Position numbers and translations under genes: made by a program. From Phascolomyces articulosus (lineage: Eukaryota > Mucoromycota > Mucoromycetes > Mucorales > Lichtheimiaceae), in NCBI GenBank assembly GCA_025677815.1, contig JAIXMP010000003.1:1302001-1366000 (forward strand): a stretch of DNA of 64,000 bases. Direction: 5' to 3'. The notes under the pieces are model-generated. The model saw nothing but the letters and a program-made list of their open reading frames with translations. It did no database searches and had not been told where the DNA came from. Positions 26,725-38,050 of this stretch are shown piece by piece (the first letter of the stretch is position 1; each line of letters opens with the position of its first letter).

Positions 26725-27143
26725 CAAAGAAGATGGAATGACAACGTCAAGATTCAAAGATCATCAATATCTTTTTCTTTTTTTTCAATTATTATTTTTT
26801 CTGTACATATTATATAATCCCCTATTTTTTTTTCTTCTGTTTGAATCTGTATTGTATATATATATAAATATTTGTTTTAACTTGTTTCTCATACTACATA
26901 AATAATTGGTTTTATATTTAAAACAGTACCTGAAAATAAATAATATACCTTGTATTATCAATATATAATAATCTATGTTTTAATTTGATTTCATTAATAG
27001 TAAATATAAAGTATTTCGAACGTATATATGTGAATTAAAATGAGTGAAAAACAGTTTTACTAAATAGGGTAATTCTGTTGCTGTAGAAAAAAAGAGTTTA
27101 TATCGATTTTTTTTTCATAGTTTGACATATCGTATACGCAGCC
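26725..27143. other. Short spacer after the SulP array
   Basis: Pyrimidine-rich 3' flank of SulP copy 3 followed by AT-rich DNA. No gene seen. Confidence 0.5.
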
Positions 27144-27822
27144 ATGCGAACCCTTACATTTTTCGATCAGCAACAATTCTAGAAATACCCTCGCCTACTC
27201 GATAGCAACATGCACTTTCTAATCCCAACCGACCGTTCTTTAAGATATTCCTACACGTGCTTATTCGTTTCATTACCAAGTTGAGTCAACATGTGCTGAC
27301 GCAAAGGACTATATCTGGCAAGTGGAAATCTTCTCCAGCCGTGGGTATCAGCAAGATGCTCTTTAGGTATGCAAAAAGGGCATACGGACCATGCGGGCTT
27401 ACAAAGCTGCAAGCGGTCAGTCTTTCAATACAAAAGATATAGAAAAGTTAGAAGAACACATCGGTGAAAATAGAGCTCTAATGAGCAGGCACATCTATTT
27501 CTTTTCAAGGCTTCCAGCTGAATGCACATTAAGCATCATCTCTTTGCTTTCAATGGAGGAAAAAGTAGTATGTATGTTGATAGTATACAACACCTGTTGT
27601 CAGTATGTATTATTAGGATTCATCAAAACACCCACATGGGAAGAGTATTCTGTTGGAGACAGAGTCGAATATATAGAAGATTAGCCAAAGCAGGGCCTTC
27701 CTTTGCTCATCTCGCTAAAACTCTGAATATCAACACTACAAACCCTGAAACTGTACGTACTTATTTGTGACATATGGCAGCTGGATACTTTAAAGAGATT
27801 TAACTCGTAAGAATGACAGGTA
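27144..27822 (+). pseudogene. Broken TPR/F-box protein gene next to its intact paralogue
   Basis: The start context GCAGCCATG and the first residues (FFDQQQF against FFDQALF) match the intact gene at 28299. After a stop and a frameshift, the TPR-linker segment can be followed (RAYKAASGQSFNTKDIEKLEE). The F-box then follows (YFFSRLPAECTLSIISLLSMEEK against DFFSRLPAECVYEIISFLSIEEK). A frameshift near 27660 leads into FAHLAKTLNINT, then a stop at about 27768. The splice donor (CGTAAG near 27808) is still recognisable. LRR sequence downstream to about 28170 is too eroded to place firmly. This is a tandem duplicate disabled by several independent lesions; no function is expected. Confidence 0.8.
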
Positions 27823-28298
27823 TGATTGATAAAGTATCTTTCTTAATTTATATAAAATATTATGTATAGTGAATTTTTTATATTTATTCTGATAACTTTT
27901 AATAGTATTGCCGATATATCCTAACGTAAGCGGCGCAATAACGTATGAGACATATTAGGAGGGCTAATGTTATCATCAATTGGTGATTTTTCAATTTTGG
28001 ATGCCCAGTAACAACCTGGACTTTACACTTATTCAAGTCCACCGAAGGACACAATAGATGATATTTTACAACAACTTTTGATATTCACTTACTCATCATA
28101 TTTAGATATAACGATTCTATCAAAGATTATGTCCCAAGTGTAAAGATACATACTAAAATATTTTGCTATGCTATTCAATGTTACTGTATAATGATATAAA
28201 GGCGCAAAGAACCAAAGTTACGGAAAGAGCAAAAACAAGATTTTTCTCCAAGACCCTTTTGTACAACTTTAGCTAATTCTTTCTTTTTCGCTGCAGCC

Positions 28299-30438
28299 AT
28301 GGAAGCGCAATCACCATTTGTTCCATTTTTTGACCAAGCACTATTTGATCAATACATTCATCAACTCAATTCATACATTCAAGATCATGCGTACCAAAAA
28401 GCCATTCAAGACGCAACCATTGCCATTAACCAAATACTCCAATCTCAACTGCTCACGATTTTGGACATTCGCGCACGTGCCTATTCTTTGCAATATCAAC
28501 CTAAAGCAGCATGCGCAGATACACAGAAAATGATTCAAAATGTACCAGAATTAGCTGTTGGATATGTTCGACAAGGCGATATATTATCCATGTACGGTCA
28601 GCAACAAGAAGCAATCAATACGTATAATTCAGGGTTACAGAATATCAAGTCAAAGTGGGGCGATCATCTGGTTGGAATAATGGAATCACAAAAATTAGAA
28701 ACCCGCATAAGAGAAGTGAGCGTGCTGGCCAACAGATGTGTTGATTTCTTTTCGAGACTTCCGGCAGAATGTGTATATGAAATAATCTCGTTTCTATCCA
28801 TTGAGGAAAAAGCATCATGTATTCTTGTTAGTGAAAGCTGGAGGCGATATGTATTTGAATGCATTGATGTATCATCATGGGAAGACTTTTATGTTCAAGG
28901 TGATATAGAAGACAGGACATTGGTCAAGGCAGCTCCATATTTTGCTCATCTTACTAAAACATTGACGATTGATACATTGGATAGTGGAGTTTGTAGTGCG
29001 CTATTAAAACACATGGAAAACGGCCTCTTTAAAAATATATATTGTGTTAAAACTTCGCGTAAGTGGGGGATGTTGATATATTTTATGATGAATATTACTG
29101 GTTTTTTTTTTGGGCTTGATGAGCTAAATCTCAAATCATACTTTATATTCAGCTTTGGGTTCCCAGGTCTTGCAAGAGAATATAAATAGTCTCCCATCTG
29201 CATTTTGGAAAACGCAAAACACATTACGTTGCCTTGAACTGGAGATTGATTACAATTATCAAGCTGCTGTTAAACTGGCGGATATTCTTTCAGCATGTAG
29301 AAGTGTAGAGACATTGTATTTTTCAACTGAAAGGTATCCAATGTTTTGGTTTACTGGCGACTTCAAAAAATTGGTACAACATAATTCTCTCAAAAATTTG
29401 GAATTGAAGTCTTCGATAAAGATTACTGGAAAGGACATCCAGAATCTAATTCCACGCTGTCCCCAACTACAACGACTGGTAATGCATGGATGTTGTCCTA
29501 CAGTTTTTTACCCAATTATCAAGTATAGTCCACCAGGGTTAAAAATATTTGGGTATAACCCCTTACCTGGTTCCCCAGTACCTGAACTACAGCCGACAAC
29601 ACCACTTGGTAACGAATATCAAGGACTCCAGATTTTATACGTATTCAATGAAGAAGGAAGTCTACCAATCAATGATGTTTTACTATTATTATACAATAAT
29701 CGAACAACTCTGACGACTCTTCACGTTGGCATGTCGGTACCATCCCCGCACACTTCAGTCTATGATATTACATGCCCTGATTTCAAACTTGAAAATTTGG
29801 TGCATCTATCCTTCTGGGGTAGTTCTCAAATTCAAGATATTTTGTTTCAGAAAATCCAAGACTTAAACGCATTGACTACGTTAAATGGAGAAAATATATA
29901 CAGTTTAGAACCGTGTTTCAAAAATGTTAAGAGGCTGTCGTCGCTTATTTCTCTTAATATAAACCATGTTGATTATCCTGTGAAGCAAGATCATACTGTC
30001 CAGTTTTTCGATATGTTTTCAAGCCGTTCAAAAATTGGGTTACCATCATTGCAGGAGATCGCACTACACAATGTTCCTGGCGTAAACGATACCATACTTA
30101 ATGTAATGGGTGATATCAAGACGCTACAAGTTGTTACGTTAGGGGGATTAAGACAGATTTCTACCGCGGAGATTAACACATTTATTCAAAAATTGGGTTG
30201 TCAACTATCACGGATAAGATTTGTTGGTATGAAAACTGTTACGGATGATACCATTATTGGTCTCTGTATGTCCAGTAACTTGGCTACAGTTGACCTAGAA
30301 AGTTTAGAGAAAGTAACTAGAAACTCTCTGCAATATCTATGTGATAATGCGATAAGTAATCGGCTTTCTGAAGTACGAGTAAAAAATTGTTCGGCAATTG
30401 GTAGGGATGCTATATTTCGTTTTACACCAATAGAATAG
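28299..30438 (+). CDS. F-box protein with N-terminal TPR and C-terminal LRRs
   Basis: Exons 28299-29058 and 29153-30438 encode 681 aa. Residues 10-130 are helical and TPR-like (YQKAIQDATIAINQ, AVGYVRQGDILSMYGQQQEA). Residues about 148-190 form an F-box (FFSRLPAECVYEIISFLSIE). The rest, from about 260, consists of degenerate leucine-rich repeats. The order TPR, F-box, LRR is that of fungal Dia2/Pof3-type SCF substrate receptors. The F-box would bind Skp1 and the LRRs would select a target for ubiquitination. The 94-nt intron (GTAAGT...TTCAG) keeps the frame and removes an AT-rich in-frame stretch. Four related fragments or copies occur in this window, so this is probably one member of an expanded, rapidly decaying family rather than the single Dia2 orthologue. 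The target is unknown. Confidence 0.87.
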
Positions 30439-31236
30439 AATTTTGTACAATATAACATTTTGCTCCACATAATTAAAATGTTTTGAGTATTTTCTTTAAA
30501 AATATACATATGGGTTTAAATATAAAAGTTAAATTATTATTACTTTATCGAATAGGACAGACTAGTAATTCTGTTTTGCTCTCATGACAATACACAAATA
30601 CTATTTATATATAACTATTTACGCTGCCTCTTTCTGACAAAAAAAAGTTTTATAGCATATGTAGACGACTGCTTCAAAGATTTTGAGATGTTAGAGGAGG
30701 AGTTATAATTGCCCAAGCATCTTTGTAACATATGATATTTCAAATATGGCCACTTCAAGTCCATTATTAATACAAGGCATTAATTTGTATAATAGAGTAC
30801 GTAACTATTATTACTTGCATAAAATGCATAACTTTTATTCAATAAAGTACAAGATGTATAGTGGTGCTTAATAAAGATTATTACTCTTAATTAACCAGAC
30901 GATGATGATTATTGATAATTTGTCCCTTAAAATTCTTCTTGTTTATTATAGTGTATGGATTAATCGGGTAAAATTATTAAAAGTCGTACAGACATCTTTT
31001 ATACCTGGATTTCAGTCTGGGTTGTCTCGCCTTATAATCATCTCAGATCACATCACCACATTTATAAATATAGCTCTAAGTAGTAAATGATGGTGATGAA
31101 TACAAAAAGGCGACGCAATCGAATCTAAAGATTTAATTTAGAAATTGATAAAAATAGAGCAATAATAGTAGGATTATGTATGGCTCTGTTGATGTTTGAA
31201 AGTGGGGCATTGTGTTTTTTATAATTACTATAAAAA
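30439..31236. other. Spacer after the F-box gene
   Basis: AT-rich, with no recognisable coding sequence in about 800 bp. Confidence 0.5.
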
Positions 31237-31557
31237 ATGACCAAGGACCAGGGTGGTGGAGGAACATCTTTAAACCAGGGTGGTATATCGAACATCAAAT
31301 CTCGGATTCAATCTTATCCAAATTTGTACAAATATGGTAACAAAGCTCCAATGACAGTGTGTAACGCTTTGTGAAAAAACAAACGGTTGTGGAACCCGAA
31401 GATGAGGGCGTTGTTACAAACTTTTGTTTATGGAGATCTCGTCTTATTATTGAATAGACCATCTCCAATATATGAACCTAAAAATGTAGTATTGAAATAT
31501 AATATGCCAATAATTATGAGAAGAGTATCTCTGAATAAAAAGGGATATTTAATATAA
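31237..31557 (+). pseudogene. Small coding relic with one in-frame TGA
   Basis: From ATG at 31237 a frame runs 45 codons to a TGA at 31372-31374. The same frame then stays open for another 60 codons to TAA at 31555-31557. The first part starts MTKDQGGGGTSLNQGGISNI; the second contains KNKRLWNPKMRALLQTF and ends RRVSLNKKGYLI. Codon use looks less biased to A/T than the flanks. A repeated NQGG/DQGG block is visible. I do not recognise the family. It may be a gene killed by one nonsense mutation, or a chance frame. Confidence 0.3.
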
Positions 31558-31803
31558 ATTGTGAACAAATAAGTCGATCAGAAAATAAGAATAGAAACCA
31601 GGGTTACATAATAGAATAATGATGGATTGTTTATAAACAATACGTTTCAACTTTTTGATAGGGATAAACCAAAGAAGGTTAAGAGTAAAAAAATGATATA
31701 AACTGCAGGTCATATTTGTATTCTTTTTTTTTTGATCCTTTTCTTTTTTTTCATTTTCATTTTCTTTTTACTTTACATTTTATTCTTGTATATATTTGTT
31801 CTT

Positions 31804-34235
31804 ATGAAAAATACTTTGACACAATGGATTGAATCTTGGCAGCGCAAGATTCTTGTACAAAATAATGACGAGTTGACTAATTTATTACCGAAAAAACAGC
31901 ATGCTTATGATGACAATGCATCATCATTTGTTAATAATAATAAACGACACAACCATACAACAACAAACGATCGGAATAATAGTGGAGTCGATTTGACTGT
32001 TCTTGCAACAAAACAACAGAACCATCTGCTACAAGATATTAAAGAGGAAGCGCGCTCTATCTTGAATTATACTTGGCCATTACTCATTACTTTTGTTGTT
32101 GGCAAAGGAATGGGTGTAGTAGATGTTTGGTTTCTTGGAAAACTTGGGTCTGAAGGTATCATTATTATTTACTATTTTTTTTTTTTTGCTCCTCAGAAAT
32201 TTAATTGACCCAATTTTTCTCATTTTAGTCATGGCTGTCGTAAGCCTTGGTAATCTTTGGTCCACTGTTGCTGGTGTAGCTTTTGGAAACGGATTATTGA
32301 CTGGTATATATGTATTTTTTTTTTTTGATTTTGACAACGATGATAACATGAGTTTTTCAATACAAGAAAGTGAAAGAACGCATTTGTTGAAACCTGTCTT
32401 TTTTTTCTGATGATGCAAGATTAATTGTTTATCTTTATTATATTTCCAAATATAGCTATTGATACTTTGGTGGCTCAAGCTTTTACAGGTGCAAGTGAAC
32501 GGAAAACTTTGGGCATAATTTTACAACGGGGAATCCTTATTATGGGATTTTTAGCAATCCCAATTTGTTTTCTTTGGTAAGATTCAAAATATTATATGTA
32601 TCAACGTTTTTCATAATAACATGATGAATAATATATAGGATATATACCGAACCAATACTTATTCACATCATGGGACAAGAACAACATCTCGCCCACCTTA
32701 CACAATCTTATATTTATATTTGTATACCTCTTGTTTATCCGATATTTATATCAACAGCCATCCGCAAATTTTTACAAAGTCTAGGTAACGAATTAATTAG
32801 AAAGCATATATATATATATATATATTCATAAAAATCATGAGACAAGGGTGATGAACAACACAGGACAAGTATTCATTGTTTTTTTTTATTATATAGGCCA
32901 TATGCGAGTAACCATGATGATGATTTTGGCCATCTTTCCAATTAATTGTTTGTCAAATATAATATTCCTTCGAGTACTTGATTTAGGTTATATTGGTGCT
33001 GCTTTCCATTACGCATTTTTTCATGGAACTATCTTACTAATCTATATCATCTTTTTATCTTTTGGTACTGATTTCTGGAGTGCTTATTGGCCAGGGTGGA
33101 CATCACAAGCATTTGACAGCTGGGAGCCTTTTCTAAAATTAGGTAAAGCTTTATTGTTGAATGAATAAATGCATTAAACTGCCAATGATCAATAGTATGA
33201 AATCAATAATAATGAGTATCAGTATTATCATTAACTTGTTATTTTTAATTATTGCTATTACTATAGGTATTCCTGGTATGCTGAGTGTAGCTACTGAATG
33301 GGCCTTTGAAGTATGCGCACTTTTGACAGGTATAAGATGATAAGATGGCTTTGATACAGGTTTAAATTATGTTACTGACGTATTATTCATATAGGTGCTT
33401 TGGGCCAATCAAATTTAGCGGGCCAATCCATTATTCTTTCAGTGAATTCTTTACTTTTAATGATTCCTTCGTAAGTATAATAAAGTATGTGTTTCATTTA
33501 CATATAAATAAAACGTGATAAAGTGGTAAGCTAACATTCACGTAAGTGCTTTATCCAATGCAGTAGCTGTTCGAATAGGTCATCATGCTGGCGCGATTAG
33601 ACCTGCAAGGATACAAACATGTTTTACATTGGCTGTCATTATGGGTAGCGCTGCTGTCTTATTCAATGCATCTATCATGTATTTCCTTAAACATCAGATC
33701 GCTACCTATTTTTCAATGGATGAAGATGTCGTTCGAGCAGCCGAGGAATTAATGCCTGTAGCTGTACTATGTCATATCTTCACGGTAAATATATGTATAT
33801 CTTTTTATATATGGCATAATATGATTTCTATTCTCTCGCTCGGACAAATTGAGTTATATATTAATGACCTATGAATATACGTACAACAATAATATCATGT
33901 AGGGTTTAAGCGCTGTCTTTTCTGCGACATTGAATGCTTTAGGAAAACAGCCTATAGTTGCAGCATTTAATTTATCATCTTATTATATGGTCGGATTACC
34001 CTTTGGATTATGGATGACCTATAGCTATGATTGGGGACTGATTGGTATTTGGTCCAGTGTAGCGATGGCTGGTTTTATAAAGTGTATTGGTGAAGGCATA
34101 ACATTGCTTTTTTTTATCGACTGGGAATCAGAATGTCGAAAAAGTACGCGACGAATCAATACACAAGAAATCACACCCACCATACCCATTACCCATAGTG
34201 GTAAAACACATCCTACTAATACCCCTCCTCAATAA
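31804..34235 (+). CDS. MATE-family efflux transporter
   Basis: Nine exons encode 549 aa: 31804-32155, 32229-32303, 32456-32576, 32639-32784, 32897-33142, 33267-33329, 33395-33470, 33547-33784 and 33903-34235. A hydrophilic N-terminus of about 80 aa is followed by about 12 hydrophobic segments. The segments match MATE (multidrug and toxin extrusion) carriers: SILNYTWPLLITFVVGKG, TVAGVAFGNGLLTAIDTLVAQAFTG, GQSNLAGQSIILSVNSLLLMIP, SNAVAVRIGHHAGA and FSATLNALGKQP. Such proteins export organic compounds in exchange for protons or sodium, at the plasma or vacuolar membrane. The start is the first ATG; the upstream open region is a T-rich leader. The acceptor of exon 8 (CACGTAAG) is weak but is the only one that keeps the conserved frame. 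The substrate cannot be predicted. Confidence 0.93.
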
Positions 34236-34542
34236 GAAAACAAAATATAATTATATTATATTCCACTGTCATTGATTAGTCTATTATCAATGGATCAACA
34301 AACCTTTCTTCCACTCCTATACACATTTGTATTATTAAAATTTATAAAGAAAAAACGAATATTTCGTAATTTCATTTTTTTTTCTCCATTCAACCTCTAA
34401 TATACAGTGAAATATAAAATCACCACGACCTTCCTTTTTAATCATCTTCGGTGCCAAAGTATCGATCTATAATATTTTTGTCATGCACAAATGTTATATT
34501 CTTTGGTTCTCGTTCAATATTTGATTATTCCATTCCGAAAAA
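34236..34542. other. Convergent 3' spacer between MATE and URK1 genes
   Basis: The two genes run tail to tail across about 300 bp of AT-rich DNA with A/T runs suited to polyadenylation on both strands. Confidence 0.6.
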
Positions 34543-37511
34543 CTAAACACGCCACCTACCACCAAAATTTCCAATACCCGGTTCGATATATAATGTCTCC
34601 TTTGATAAAACTGGATCAACCATGGATGTAACAATTTTGACTCGTGGGAATGCTTTGGCTATGACGTTAAGACCAACTGGAGTAGCAATAAAGACAGTGA
34701 AAATGATTTGATCCTAGAAGAAGAACCAGGTTAATCCGTGTTATTTACATAGCAATAAAAGAAAACAGAAGGATATAAGTGTTTTAAAAATATAAATTAC
34801 CTCTGGAACATCATGATCTAATAATACACGGATTGCCATTAATCCAGCAGCACCTGTACCAATTGTTGCATCCTATATAAAAAGCTATTCAATTTTTTTT
34901 ACTCATAACTATCTCCAAAAAAAGTGTATATCCAAATGTTTTTCTTTATACCATTAAAACAACTTGATGATCCTTGACATTATCAGGAAGTTTACAATAG
35001 TGAAGCTATTATTTCCAAACCCCCAACCAAGAAACAGAGTTTAGTATATGATATGTATAAAGAGAATGAGAAAATCAATGGTTTTTTTTACTCATCATCA
35101 CTATTAGTTAATAGAAGTTCAATTATGAAAAACTAACCTGTGGTTCACCTGTACTTGGGTCCGTTTGAATCAAGAGTTTTCCAATAACAGCATCACTATG
35201 GACCCTTCGTAAACCCGTTTCCATGGTTCCACCAGCACGGAGAATGGAAACGCCACATAGCTATTTTATTTATTGTTTATTTTTCTTTTTCCCACAATCA
35301 TTTTTCGGTAGAATATTCCCTTCCTCGAATGTGTTTCTTTTTTTTTTTTTTTTTTTTTGTTTACCTGCTTTCGGAAGACCATGCCTTCGTATTCTGCATC
35401 AACAGGTGTGGTTACTGTTGTCTTTTCAAATGGTAGTAGATTGAATGCCCTAATAATATAGTATATCCGTATCCATTTTTTTTGTATTTGCAAAGTTGGG
35501 AGGAATCACATTGTCAATAAACTTCAATAATAAGAGTATATATACCACAAACAATTACTTACGCCTCAACAATAATAGTTGAAAGTCTTTCAGCATAAAA
35601 GACAAATTCATCTCTTGGAGTATTTTTGTCACGTAAAATTGTATGCATTCCCTAATTTTTTTTTAAAAAAAAGATAATCCATACAATTAGCCATTTTGAT
35701 TTGATTTGTAGATAGATCCAAGTCAAGATATGAATCATTCCAAGAAGGTGCTTACCTTGATTTGGTTTGTTTCAGGTAAAACCAATACATCAGGGGGTAC
35801 TTCATCCTCGACTGGTGTATTTGCAAGATCCCAACGAAGATGCATTTTTCGTTCGGTCAATTCTCGCTGTACGTGCTTGGTAATAAGATCAATAGCTACT
35901 ACATTTTCTAATCCTCTAGGAATAATCTATCATTTGTTAAATCAGTATGGTCTTCCCTTTAGCCAAACGTTTTTTTTTTTTTTTGAAAGTGAAAAATCAC
36001 TTACTACGTCTGCATATTTTACAGTAGGTTGGATATGGTCGTCAAAAGCCGGTTTGACAAAGCGTGTGTATTGCTATATATTTTCACAAAAAAAAACATA
36101 GTGTATATAAGTGAATAATACTCGCCCAGTCTTATAACATGTTGGATGGTTCTCCTTCCCTTATTTTTCTTTTTTTCTATACCTGTAATACACCTTCCAA
36201 ATCTCTTCCTCTTTCAGCAATATCCCGTTGTACTAAAATAAAGTAACAGATACGTTCACTATCAGTAACTGAATCCCAGATTAAGAGCACGTGTGACATT
36301 GGCATCAAGTTCACTTACATCTTCTTGCTAAGCGAATATCAGCATCTGTATCTACAAAGAGCTATAATTAAAAAGTAATTTTCTTTCAGCTAAACATCCA
36401 AATATTGATTCAGTTGCAATATCTTTTTTTTTGACACCATCCTCTTACCTTTAAATCCATCAAATCCCGAATTTTTTTGTCGTATAATCCATAAATGCCT
36501 TCAAAGATAATCACATTTGCACCATAAATTGTAGTTGTTTTCTCACTTCGAGCATGAAGGGAAAAGTCATAGATTGGGATATTGACTGATTTTCTAATTG
36601 ATGGCACCCATCATAATAAAAATGTTACTTTTCCTTCTCCTCCATACCATCCAGCAAAACCGAATGCTGCCATCATACTATACATATGTATATATACTGA
36701 CCCATGCTTGAGCTTGTAAAGTGAATCGTACAATGCATTGTAATCGAATGCATTGGGATGATCAAAATTAAAGTTGCTAGGTAAAATCAAAACAATTCCC
36801 TTAGTTAGTTGTTACTAAGAAATCCATTCCAATGGTTTAAGAGGAATACTTACTTTTCATGTGCCAATTTGCTTTGTTCGGGTGATAATACATTATAGAA
36901 AGAATCCATGGATACAATAACAACCCAAGGAACATTTAAATTTTTCAAGATGCGTCTATTAAAGATACTCAATAACAGTTAGTCTCATCTTTAGTTTCAT
37001 CCATCACTCACACTTTCATAATAGAACACAAAAAAAAAAGGACTTACTCGGCAACACTTGTTTTTCCGCTTGCGCTTCCACCTAAAATATATGGTCAATA
37101 CAAAACTTTTTCTCCTGCTTCTTGTTTTTCTACTTCTTGTTCATAAAAAAGAACCTTTACCTGCAACACCAATGACATAACTTTTTGTGACAGTACCATC
37201 AGCACTTTCAATAAAACGCGATTGAATGACATTAGAAATAAGAACCAGAAACTAAATTTGCTTCTCATTCATTTGTTTCATTCCATATAATAACACACAG
37301 TAATCGAGTTCCTTGTTTTTTTTTTCTCTCTTTCTATTTCTCTCTTTCTATTCAATTCGAAACTAAACCGGCATTTCCACTTACTGATACCAGGGACTGT
37401 ATATATTATTATTATTGAGTTAGTATAAATAAACAATAAAAAAAGCTTCCCTTGATTAACAAATTACCTTCTTCCCGAAGAATTTAATTTCAAGATCTTT
37501 TTGTCACCCAT
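34543..37511 (-). CDS. URK1: Uridine kinase with C-terminal UPRT-like domain (Urk1/UCKL1 type)
   Basis: Seventeen coding exons (minus strand) encode 460 aa: 37468-37511, 37385-37396, 37161-37204, 37048-37081, 36854-36955, 36702-36776, 36449-36593, 36319-36361, 36183-36232, 36005-36073, 35756-35926, 35563-35651, 35365-35449, 35138-35260, 34952-35005, 34801-34872 and 34543-34713. The N-terminal kinase has the P-loop GGSASGKTS (34-42), [14 protein letters not shown], a YDFSLHAR block and [12 protein letters not shown]. It should phosphorylate uridine and cytidine with NTPs in pyrimidine salvage. The C-terminal half is UPRTase-like: [32 protein letters not shown] and [11 protein letters not shown]. 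Whether that half is active is uncertain, as in other Urk1/UCKL1 proteins. Exon 2 is a 12-nt microexon encoding the PWY of the conserved N-terminal PPWY-like motif. It lies tail to tail with the MATE gene and downstream of a same-strand 2OG oxygenase. Confidence 0.95.
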
Positions 37512-38050
37512 TACGAGCACTGGTTTTCAAGGTTTGCTGGAAGGGTGATATGATAAAAGATCAAGGGAAAAAAAAAGAGTATGAACTTCTCCCCCGCTCA
37601 CGCATATTTTTATATGTGGCGTGGTGATCGATCGTAAACGCATCATGAGTCTTTGCATCCATATCATATCATTTTCTCTCTTTCTGATTTTATACTACGA
37701 TAATTATACCGACCTGTCAAACAAAAACTGGAAGTTTTCATATCACTAAGAACCGCTGATATATTGGTTTTATAGGTTCGTCATTTTTTTTTCGAACATT
37801 TTAAACCATCTTTTTTTACAAGATACATTCTATTTATTATGCATCAAATCCGTGGGAAATGGGAATTTGGACAGACAGCTATGGCCTTGTGATCAATTTC
37901 TAAAATTTTATCATCATGGGACGGATAAGTATACACTTGTTCCAAAAACACCGTTTTTCTCAATCACAGAATGACTTTTATTTTATATGTATGATCGTAC
38001 TATTGTTATTATTGGTACACCCAATCTAAGGCAGTGCTAAGGGTTTTCTT
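37512..38050. other. Promoter region of URK1 / 3' end of oxygenase gene
   Basis: About 540 bp separate the URK1 start from the stop of the next gene on the same strand. It is AT-rich, and no other gene was seen. Confidence 0.5.

Noticed and set aside
31732..31803. Upstream extension of the MATE protein (Phe-rich leader)
   Set aside because: It starts at a TTG and is translated T-run leader; the first ATG is at 31804.
37205..37258. Upstream acceptor (TTTAG) extending URK1 exon 3
   Set aside because: It gives the wrong frame with the 12-nt exon; the acceptor at GAAAG restores the conserved N-terminal motif.
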